DNA of 64,000 nucleotides. Origin: Bacteroidia bacterium. GTDB taxonomy: Bacteria; Bacteroidota; Bacteroidia; B-17B0; Aurantibacillaceae. A program made the position numbers and the translations under genes. Below the pieces are notes generated by a model that saw nothing but the letters and a program-made list of their open reading frames with translations, was not told the origin of the DNA and searched no databases. Positions 1 to 8,556 of the stretch are shown piece after piece. Each line of letters begins with the position of its first letter. Position 1 is the first letter of the stretch. Where the stretch lies: contig JAEUTO010000008.1 in assembly GCA_016787785.1 (NCBI GenBank), positions 1 through 64,000 on the forward strand. The letters are read 5' to 3'.

Positions 1-849
1 CACAAAGCAGAAGATGTAAATATTCCACTTAAGGTTTTCATTAAATGCTCGGATTGTAATCAGCCATTTACAGGCTACATTGTAAAGAAGAAGAACTTGT
101 ACTACTACAAATGCAGAACAAACGGCTGTAAGTGCAATAAAAGTGCAAAAGAAATGCACCGTTTGTTTTCGGAGGAGCTTGAGAAATACGAAGTAAAGCC
201 TGATTTAACCGAAGCAATCAAACTTGAATTAGAAAGCACCTACCATGAACTGAATAAAGACTCCGTTGAAAAGGAAGCGATCCTTAAGGCGAGAATTGTC
301 GAACTAACCAAGGATATAGAAACGCTAGAGGAGAAGCACTTCATAAAAGAGGAGATGCCCAAGGAAACCTACGAACGTTTTAGAGTAAAATACACTAAGG
401 AATTTGATAAAATCCGAAAGGAAATGGCGACTTGCGGGATTTCCATTTCGAACCTAAAAGAAATGATAAATGAAGCTGTATTTATTTGCCAAAACCTGCG
501 CCAACTGTGGCAAGATGGCGGTATTACACTGAAAGAAGCATTGCAAAATTTACTCTTTCCTAACGGTTTGGTATATGACAAGAAAACGGGGGCATTTCGA
601 ACCTCAGAAATCAACTTTATAATCGCACAAATCGCCCGACACACGGGCGATTTGGCTTTAATAAAAAAGGGACTTAGTTCTCTTTTTGAGCCTAAGTCCC
701 TTTCAGCGGAGAAAGAGGGATTCGAACCCTCGGTACAGTTTCCCGTACGCATGTTTAGCAAACATGTCCTTTCGGCCACTCAGGCATCTCTCCTTTTTTT
801 CATTGCAAATTTAATTAATTTTTTATTAATTTTTATAATTTTTTTCTAA
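1..849 (+). CDS. Serine site-specific recombinase, C-terminal part (partial, enters from the left)
   Basis: The reading frame is open from base 1, so the catalytic N-terminus lies outside the window. What is visible is the recombinase zinc ribbon (a CxxC pair at about bases 46-57 and a second Cys cluster, KCRTNGCKC, at about 106-135), then a long charged coiled coil (about bases 200-430), as in large serine recombinases of Bacteroidota mobile elements. The frame has no stop before 847-849 and therefore runs through the complement of the terminator and the whole tRNA-Ser gene. The last 60 or so residues (EGFEPSV, then a hydrophobic tail) are thus antisense tRNA and AT-rich spacer, not a protein domain. 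The natural protein probably functions to about base 660. It most likely marks the right edge of an integrated element. Confidence 0.85.
   Translation, partial: HKAEDVNIPLKVFIKCSDCNQPFTGYIVKKKNLYYYKCRTNGCKCNKSAKEMHRLFSEELEKYEVKPDLTEAIKLELESTYHELNKDSVEKEAILKARIVELTKDIETLEEKHFIKEEMPKETYERFRVKYTKEFDKIRKEMATCGISISNLKEMINEAVFICQNLRQLWQDGGITLKEALQNLLFPNGLVYDKKTGAFRTSEINFIIAQIARHTGDLALIKKGLSSLFEPKSLSAEKEGFEPSVQFPVRMFSKHVLSATQASLLFFIANLINFLLIFIIFF
664..703 (-). terminator. Rho-independent terminator of tRNA-Ser
   Basis: A 12-bp perfect stem (666-677 with 692-703, GGGACTTAG core) with a 14-nt loop is followed on the minus strand by a T-run. It sits directly downstream of the 3' end of tRNA-Ser and could also end a rimM-tRNA transcript. 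It lies inside the read-through tail of the convergent recombinase frame. Confidence 0.8.
707..793 (-). tRNA. tRNA-Ser (anticodon GCU)
   Basis: Read on the minus strand, the 87-nt sequence folds as a class II tRNA. The acceptor GGAGAGA pairs with TTTCTCC. The anticodon stem CATGT/ACATG encloses the loop TTGCTAA, with anticodon GCT at 757-759. There is a long variable arm, and a T-arm with the TTCGAAT loop closed by GAGGG/CCCTC. The discriminator is G and CCA is not encoded, so the CCA-adding enzyme must supply it. It decodes AGC/AGU serine codons. It lies 60 nt downstream of rimM on the same strand, and its 3' end faces the recombinase gene, a usual geometry for integration into a tRNA gene. 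Confidence 0.96.
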
Positions 850-852
850 ATA

Positions 853-1355
853 TTAAATATCGTCTAAATACACGTCTATCAAGCCTTCCGGGGCATTAAA
901 AAAGAGTTTTTTTGCATTTTCATCTATCTTTTCAATAAAAGCATCCACTAATGGCAAAATTATTTCTTTCTCGCCATGTTTAACACTCAAAAGCACCTGA
1001 TGTCCATTATCGCTTACATTAAAAACGGTTCCTAAAACACCGAATTTTTTATCGACGATCTCAAAGCCCAGCCAGTCAAATTCTTCTTCTGTTTTATAAA
1101 TTAACGCGCTGTCAATTGAAACTTCTTTACCTATCAATAATTTTGCTTTTTCTATAGTGTCAATATCTTCCAAATGAACGATGAATCCATTATTATTTTC
1201 AGAAAAAACTTTAACAAAATAAGGCGCTACACCGGTTTGTGTCTCTATGAACACTGCCTTTACATCTTCGAAATAAAAATCTTTATTTGCTTTTAAGATA
1301 AGCTGACCATTCACTCCATGGGTCTTACTAAAATATCCTATAGCCGAAAGATCCA

Positions 1356-1356
<1 letters not shown>
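853..1356 (-). CDS. rimM: 16S rRNA-processing / ribosome maturation factor RimM
   Basis: This 167-residue protein has the RimM layout: an N-terminal beta-barrel opening with a GYFSKTHGVNGQL motif (about residues 7-19) and a C-terminal PRC-barrel from about residue 90 (EEEFDWLGFEI onward, ending in PEGLIDVYL). RimM binds ribosomal protein S19 and helps mature the 30S head. The ATG overlaps the pyrG stop by one base (TAATG), suggesting translational coupling and a shared transcript. Length is normal for the family. In many bacteria rimM sits with rpsP and trmD; here it follows pyrG instead. Confidence 0.95.
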
Positions 1357-3011
<1,655 letters not shown>

Positions 3012-3067
3012 TTAATTTTTTTTAAGCATTACCAACAATTATGGACTGTTAGCAAGCTTATAAGGCC

Positions 3068-5188
3068 CTATATCATAATCCCAATTACACAAACGTCATC
3101 AACCTGCTCAAAATTCCTTTTCCAATCATTAAAATTCTTAGTTAAAAGGGTAGATTTTTCAGATAAAACACGATCATTTATTGAAATTAAAAAGCTCTTG
3201 AAATTTTTTGACATTAATTTTTTGCCCTCGGCACCCCCAAATTGATCAGCGTAACCATCCGTAACCAAATACAGGGTGCAATTGTCATTTAAAGGCAGTT
3301 GATGAGTTATAAACGGTTTTTGATGGTCGGAAATACCTATTGGCTGCTTATTAGCTTTGATCTCGATCAGCTCCTTCACATCCGTTGATAATTTTGGTAC
3401 TATCCAAAGTGAATTATTGGCGCCGGCCCATTTAAGCGTTTTGTTTTTTTTATGAATGCTTAAAAAAGAAATATCCATTCCATCCTTTACCTGACCAATA
3501 GATCTAGAAAAAGTTTCTAAAACTAATTCACGTGTTTTGTCAAGAATTTTTCCGGGATCGGTTAAATTAAATTCTTTTACCGACCGCGTTAAGGCATTGC
3601 TGCAAACAACGCTCACCATTGCGCCGGGCACACCATGACCTGTGCAATCTGCAGCTGCTATGAATAAGTGATCGTTATTATCCTCGAAAAAATAAAAATC
3701 GCCGGCAACAATATCCTTTGGCTGATAGACAACAAAGGCATCACCCTTTAATTTTAAAAAACTCTCTTTTATAACGTTTACTTGCGGTAAAATAGCGTCC
3801 TGCAAACGTTTGGCATAATTGATGGAATCAACTATTTCTTTTTGCTTCTCTTCAATTAAGTGTTTTTGCCGTTGTGTTTCTTTTTCTTTTTGCTCTATAA
3901 TTGCCTTTTGCTTTTGCGTAACTTTAAAACGATTAAAAATAAATACAGAGAACAGGAGAACCAAAACCAAGCCTCCATACAAAGCATATTTTTGCGTTTT
4001 TTCTTGTTTGAGTTGAATAGCGGAAATCCTTTTTTCTTCAGAAATTTTTATACTATCGGCAACTGCTTTTTTCTCGTAATCGTATTTAAGTTGTTTTTGA
4101 ATGATGATTTTATTATTGTTTAGGTTTATTAAAGTATCTTTTAACCTCACAAATTTTTTATAATATTCAAATCCCGGTTCAAATTTTCGTTGCTCGATAT
4201 AGGCGTTGCTCAAATCCTTTAGAATATCTCTTTCTCTTGCCTCTATGCCCAGTTCCTTTGACAAGTTAAGCGCCATTAGATAATATTCTTCAGAAAGCTT
4301 GTAGTTTTTTGTTTTTAAATTAACAACTCCTAAATGATGATACACAGAAGTTATGCCCAACCTGTCGCCGATCTCCTTTCTTAACGTTAAACTTTTTTTC
4401 AGATACTCCTCAGCGAGCTGATATTTTTTAAGGCCAATATACGATAATCCAATATTTCCGTAAGCGCCGGCAATATCAAGTTTACTGCCGGTTTCCTGAC
4501 TTAATTTAAGCGCTTTCATAAAATAATCAATGGCAAGTTGATGCTTTTTTTTGCCTTCATAAATGCCGCCAATATTCCCATAACAAATTTCAATATTTTT
4601 TTTGTTACCTAACTGTTCGGCCATTTTTATGCATTCGAAGTTATAGTGAATAGCTTTAGCGTCATCGCCTATTGAGCTATATATATTTGCAATATTGCCC
4701 AAACTATTGGCCACTCCCTGTTTATTGCCCACCTCTTCTTTTAATTTTAAACTTCTCAATTGATGATCAAGCGCTTTTGGATAATCGGACATGTTCCAGT
4801 AAATGTTACCCATGTTACCCAAAACTTTAGCTACCCCGTTTTTGTCTTTAATTTTTTCACGTAAGCTTAACGCTTTTTCAAAATAACTTAAAGCATTTTG
4901 ATATTCATTCTTAATACTATATCCCAATGCAATAACGTTATAAACGTTTCCAATATGTTTTGAGCTGTTTTGTTTTTGCGCAATTGCAAGGGCCTCATTA
5001 CCATATTTAATGGTCATGTCAGGGTCTGAGTCAAAAAAAGCAAAAGCGAGATCATACAGTACATTTACCTTTTGCGTATCGGCCGGTAAAGTCGAAAGTA
5101 TTTTTTTTAACGAGTCTATTTTTTTGTTTTGCGAGGTTGCCGTTTTGCCAACACATAACAAAATAAAAAATATAATTACTCTTCTCAT
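3068..5188 (-). CDS. TPR-SpoIIE protein phosphatase, downstream copy of a tandem pair
   Basis: A 706-residue sensor phosphatase. It has a signal peptide (MRRVIIFFILLCVG, residues 1-19), then at least seven tetratricopeptide repeats to about residue 350, a transmembrane segment at about 400-421, a short coiled coil, and a SpoIIE/PP2C phosphatase domain from about 480. Metal-binding motifs are visible: DIVAGDFY, ADCTGHGVPGA (about 510-522) and DGYADQFGG (about 645). The fold predicts an exported TPR domain sensing through the membrane to a cytosolic Ser/Thr phosphatase. Known SpoIIE/RsbU proteins dephosphorylate anti-sigma-factor antagonists, but no such partner is in the window. It follows a paralogue by 4 nt and is probably the last gene of its operon. 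Confidence 0.88.
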   Translation of the reverse strand: MRRVIIFFILLCVGKTATSQNKKIDSLKKILSTLPADTQKVNVLYDLAFAFFDSDPDMTIKYGNEALAIAQKQNSSKHIGNVYNVIALGYSIKNEYQNALSYFEKALSLREKIKDKNGVAKVLGNMGNIYWNMSDYPKALDHQLRSLKLKEEVGNKQGVANSLGNIANIYSSIGDDAKAIHYNFECIKMAEQLGNKKNIEICYGNIGGIYEGKKKHQLAIDYFMKALKLSQETGSKLDIAGAYGNIGLSYIGLKKYQLAEEYLKKSLTLRKEIGDRLGITSVYHHLGVVNLKTKNYKLSEEYYLMALNLSKELGIEARERDILKDLSNAYIEQRKFEPGFEYYKKFVRLKDTLINLNNNKIIIQKQLKYDYEKKAVADSIKISEEKRISAIQLKQEKTQKYALYGGLVLVLLFSVFIFNRFKVTQKQKAIIEQKEKETQRQKHLIEEKQKEIVDSINYAKRLQDAILPQVNVIKESFLKLKGDAFVVYQPKDIVAGDFYFFEDNNDHLFIAAADCTGHGVPGAMVSVVCSNALTRSVKEFNLTDPGKILDKTRELVLETFSRSIGQVKDGMDISFLSIHKKNKTLKWAGANNSLWIVPKLSTDVKELIEIKANKQPIGISDHQKPFITHQLPLNDNCTLYLVTDGYADQFGGAEGKKLMSKNFKSFLISINDRVLSEKSTLLTKNFNDWKRNFEQVDDVCVIGIMI

Positions 5189-5192
5189 TCAA

Positions 5193-7373
5193 TTATATTT
5201 TTACTCCAATTACACAAACATCGTCAACTTGCTCATATGTTCCTTTCCACGAATTGAAATTTTTTGCAATAGTATTTGCCTGCGCATCTAAAGGCAAGGT
5301 ATTTATTGAACGCAATAATTCTTTGAAGTTCTTTGACTTCAATTTTTTACCTTCTTCGCCACCAAACTGATCAGCATAACCGTCAGTAATTAAATAAAAT
5401 ATTTGCCCTGCAACTAAAGGCAGCGTTTGCGTAATAAATGGTTGCGGGTCATCCGACCGACCTATTGGTTGCTTATTTGGCTTTAATTCCTGCAACAAAT
5501 TTGTTTCTCCTTGTTCAATATACCATAGCGGGTTGTTAGCGCCGCTCCAGGTAATTGTTTTATTTTTTTTGTTAATACATAGTAAGGAAATATCCATACC
5601 ATCTTTTACCTGCCCAACCGATTTAGAAAATGTGTCTAAAACTAAATCTGTTGTTTTATCCAGTATTTTTCCGGGATCTGTTAAGCTAAATTCTTTTACC
5701 GAGCGCGTTAAGGCGTTACTGCAAACAACACTTACCATAGCACCCGGAACCCCATGACCAGTGCAATCTGCTGCGGCAATAAATAAATGATCATTATTAT
5801 CTTCAAAAAAATAAAAATCGCCGGCAACAATATCTTTTGGTTGATAAACAACAAAAGCGTCGCCATTTAATTTTGAAAAACTTTCTTTGATCGAACTTAC
5901 CTGCGGCAAAATAGCATCCTGTAAACGTTTGGCATAATTAATTGAGTCTAAAACCTCTTTTTGTTTTTCTTCCACCAAATGCTTTTGTTTCTCGACCTCA
6001 AGCTTTTGTAAACTGATGATGTGGTTGGATTTTTTACTAAGGGTTAAATTTTTATAGATCATAATTGCAAATACTACTAAAAATATTAAACCAATAATAA
6101 GGGCGTAAGAAACTATCTTTTGCTGCTTTAATTGAGTAGCATTAAGTTCTCCTTGTTGTTTTAAAATTTGATTTTCCTGTTCCTTTTTATCGGTTTCAAA
6201 TTTGGTAGATAATTCCTGTATGGTATTATTACTTTCTGAATTTAAAAGCGAATCTTTCATTATAATACTTTCTTTTGCGTAGTAAAGTGCCAGTTTACAA
6301 TCGCCATAGTTATCATAAGCAGCAGTTAAATTTTCAAGAATGCCATATTGCACAAGATAATCATTTGCATTTTTAGCATCGGCTAAAACTTCTTCAGCTA
6401 ACCTTATTCCCTTTAATAGTTTGTCTTTCGAAGGTTCAAGTCGTCCAATTAAAATAATATTACCCGCCATGTTCGCTACATCACTGTAGTTATGGATCTT
6501 TAAAGCTTTTTGGGCAACAATTGACTTTTGAAAATAATAATCTGCCGAATACAGGTATTTTAAACTATTGTATTTATTACCGAGATCAAAATTTATAACA
6601 CCAATATTACCCAATGTTTCTATCATGCCAACGCTATCATTTAACTGTTTTCTTATTTCGAAACTTTGAAAATGATAATTTCTTGCAATACTCAATAAAT
6701 TACTGTCTTTTTCAATTCTACCTTTGTATCCGTTTGTAACACCAAGGTTAGAAAGGATCATTGAGGTTAGCCTGGGGTCGTTTTCTGTGTAAGCCTCGGC
6801 TTTTTTATAATACTCTATTGCTTTAGCGAAATCTGCGGGGTTCTTATTAGTGCCACCAAGCGCACTGTATGAATTTGCAAGACTATTATAAGCATTCATA
6901 ATATCTTCTTTGTTCTTGTACTTTTCGCGAATGGCAATTGCTTTTAAAATATTCTCGATGGAGAATTTGAAATTACCAGTAACCCTATATATCACACCAA
7001 TTTCGAGGTAACCACTCGCTAATTCTTTTTCCAGGCCATTCTCAAGAGCAAACCTGGTGGCTTTTCTTAGAGTATCTATGGCCATTTGAAACTTTGACTG
7101 CCGTTTTAAAGACGCTGCATGATACCTTAATACTTTTGAAAATAGGTTTTTATGATTTAATGCGGTTAATGTTTTTGCTTTATAAAAATAGGTATCCGAT
7201 TTTTCTATATCGCCACTTTTAGAATAGATATTACCAAGGTGAAAGAACACCATTGCTTTAACGGAATCATGCGTCGGTTTTTTTTCTTCAAGAAGCAGGG
7301 AGTCTAGCTTTTTATTTTGCGTTACAGCAATAAGCGGTAAACACAAAATAAAAATATAGCTTATTAAACGCAT
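5193..7373 (-). CDS. TPR-SpoIIE protein phosphatase, upstream copy of a tandem pair
   Basis: A 726-residue paralogue of the next gene, with the same plan: signal peptide (residues 1-18), degenerate tetratricopeptide repeats to about 390, a transmembrane segment at about 420-441, a linker coiled coil, then a SpoIIE/PP2C domain from about 508. The catalytic half is nearly identical to its neighbour (DIVAGDFYFFEDNND, GHGVPGAMVS and DGYADQFGG are all shared), while the TPR halves differ strongly, implying a duplication with changed input specificity. It starts 5 nt after the aminotransferase stop and ends 4 nt before the second copy, so all three genes are probably cotranscribed. The substrate is unknown. 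Confidence 0.88.
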   Translation of the reverse strand: MRLISYIFILCLPLIAVTQNKKLDSLLLEEKKPTHDSVKAMVFFHLGNIYSKSGDIEKSDTYFYKAKTLTALNHKNLFSKVLRYHAASLKRQSKFQMAIDTLRKATRFALENGLEKELASGYLEIGVIYRVTGNFKFSIENILKAIAIREKYKNKEDIMNAYNSLANSYSALGGTNKNPADFAKAIEYYKKAEAYTENDPRLTSMILSNLGVTNGYKGRIEKDSNLLSIARNYHFQSFEIRKQLNDSVGMIETLGNIGVINFDLGNKYNSLKYLYSADYYFQKSIVAQKALKIHNYSDVANMAGNIILIGRLEPSKDKLLKGIRLAEEVLADAKNANDYLVQYGILENLTAAYDNYGDCKLALYYAKESIIMKDSLLNSESNNTIQELSTKFETDKKEQENQILKQQGELNATQLKQQKIVSYALIIGLIFLVVFAIMIYKNLTLSKKSNHIISLQKLEVEKQKHLVEEKQKEVLDSINYAKRLQDAILPQVSSIKESFSKLNGDAFVVYQPKDIVAGDFYFFEDNNDHLFIAAADCTGHGVPGAMVSVVCSNALTRSVKEFSLTDPGKILDKTTDLVLDTFSKSVGQVKDGMDISLLCINKKNKTITWSGANNPLWYIEQGETNLLQELKPNKQPIGRSDDPQPFITQTLPLVAGQIFYLITDGYADQFGGEEGKKLKSKNFKELLRSINTLPLDAQANTIAKNFNSWKGTYEQVDDVCVIGVKI

Positions 7374-7378
7374 TACAG

Positions 7379-8482
7379 CTAGTTAAAAAACTTTTTTATG
7401 GTAGCTGCAACGTACTCCTGTTCTTCAGGCTTTAAACCCGGATACAGAGGCAGACTTAAAGAGGTTTCTGCGATCTTTTCCGCTAAAGGAAATTGGCCTT
7501 TTTTAAAATTCATTTCCTTGTAGGCTTCTTGTAAATGCGGCGGAATAGGATAATGTATCAAAGAACCTATTGTGTTTTTTGTTAAATGTTCCTGCAAGGC
7601 ATCGCGTTTATTTGTCCTTATAACATATTGGTGATACACGTGCGTGCAATTATCTGCAATATCGGTTAACGTAATATCGCCAACACCTTTTAATAATTTG
7701 GTATAAATAGCAGCCATGTCTAAACGCGTTTTTGTCCAGCTATTTAAATATTTCAATTTTACATTCAGTATCTCCGCCTGCAATTCATCTAATCTGGAAT
7801 TAACACCTTTTATCTCGTTAAAATATTTTTTTTGCGAACCGTAATTGCGAATAACATTTGCTTTATGATTTAGATCTGCGTTATTTGTTGTAATGGCGCC
7901 AGCGTCGCCAAGCGCACCTAAATTTTTTGCAGGATAAAAACTGGTTGCATTAATATCGCCAAAGCTACCGGTTATCTTTCCATTGCAAGTGGCGGCTTGC
8001 GCTTGCGCATTATCTTCAACAACAAATAAATTATGTTTTTTTGCAATAGGCATAATTTTATCCATTTCGCAACATTGTCCGAATAAATGAACAGGCATAA
8101 TTGCTTTTGTTTTTTTTGTAATTGCCGCTTCGATAAGTTCGGGGTTAATATTAAAGGTTGATTCTCTTGGTTCCACGGGCACAGGTGTTGCACCAACATA
8201 AGAAACTGAAAGCCACGAAGCGATGTATGTGTTTGATGGCACTATTACTTCGTCACCCGGACCAATTCCAAGAGTTTTTAAAGCAATGATCAGCGCATCT
8301 AAGCCATTTGCAAGTCCTGTACAATAAGTTGTAGTTGAAAATGCAGCGTAATTTTTTTCGAATTCCTTTAAACTATTGCCCATAATATACCAATGGCTAT
8401 CATAAACTTTCTCAAAGGCTTTTGTAAGTTCAGCTTTTAAAGGATCGTGCGTTCCTGCAAATGAAAAAAAAGGAATGTTCAT
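7379..8482 (-). CDS. DegT/DnrJ/EryC1/StrS-family sugar aminotransferase
   Basis: A full-length (367 residues) PLP-dependent fold-type I aminotransferase of the family that makes amino sugars on nucleotide carriers. The PLP lysine is Lys186 in SFYPAKNLGALGDAGA. The ring-stacking and Asp region is VVEDNAQ (Asp157), and phosphate-binding residues are near GLANGLDAL (56-63). The C-terminal IHYPIPPHLQEAY motif resembles FdtB/QdtB-type enzymes that aminate 3-keto-6-deoxyhexoses, but substrate cannot be read from sequence. It is the first gene of the leftward operon with two SpoIIE phosphatases. No other deoxysugar genes are nearby, so the link with the phosphatases may be only transcriptional. Confidence 0.9.
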   Translation of the reverse strand: MNIPFFSFAGTHDPLKAELTKAFEKVYDSHWYIMGNSLKEFEKNYAAFSTTTYCTGLANGLDALIIALKTLGIGPGDEVIVPSNTYIASWLSVSYVGATPVPVEPRESTFNINPELIEAAITKKTKAIMPVHLFGQCCEMDKIMPIAKKHNLFVVEDNAQAQAATCNGKITGSFGDINATSFYPAKNLGALGDAGAITTNNADLNHKANVIRNYGSQKKYFNEIKGVNSRLDELQAEILNVKLKYLNSWTKTRLDMAAIYTKLLKGVGDITLTDIADNCTHVYHQYVIRTNKRDALQEHLTKNTIGSLIHYPIPPHLQEAYKEMNFKKGQFPLAEKIAETSLSLPLYPGLKPEEQEYVAATIKKFFN

Positions 8483-8556
8483 AGTAATGCTTTTATATTG
8501 TGAAATTACTATTTTTTTGCTTATTCGGGGCGAACCAATGGAAAATTTTGCCCGGA

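Noticed and set aside
369-779. 136-residue minus-strand frame across the recombinase and tRNA-Ser
   Set aside because: It starts in the tRNA itself and is the shadow of the recombinase frame; no protein features.
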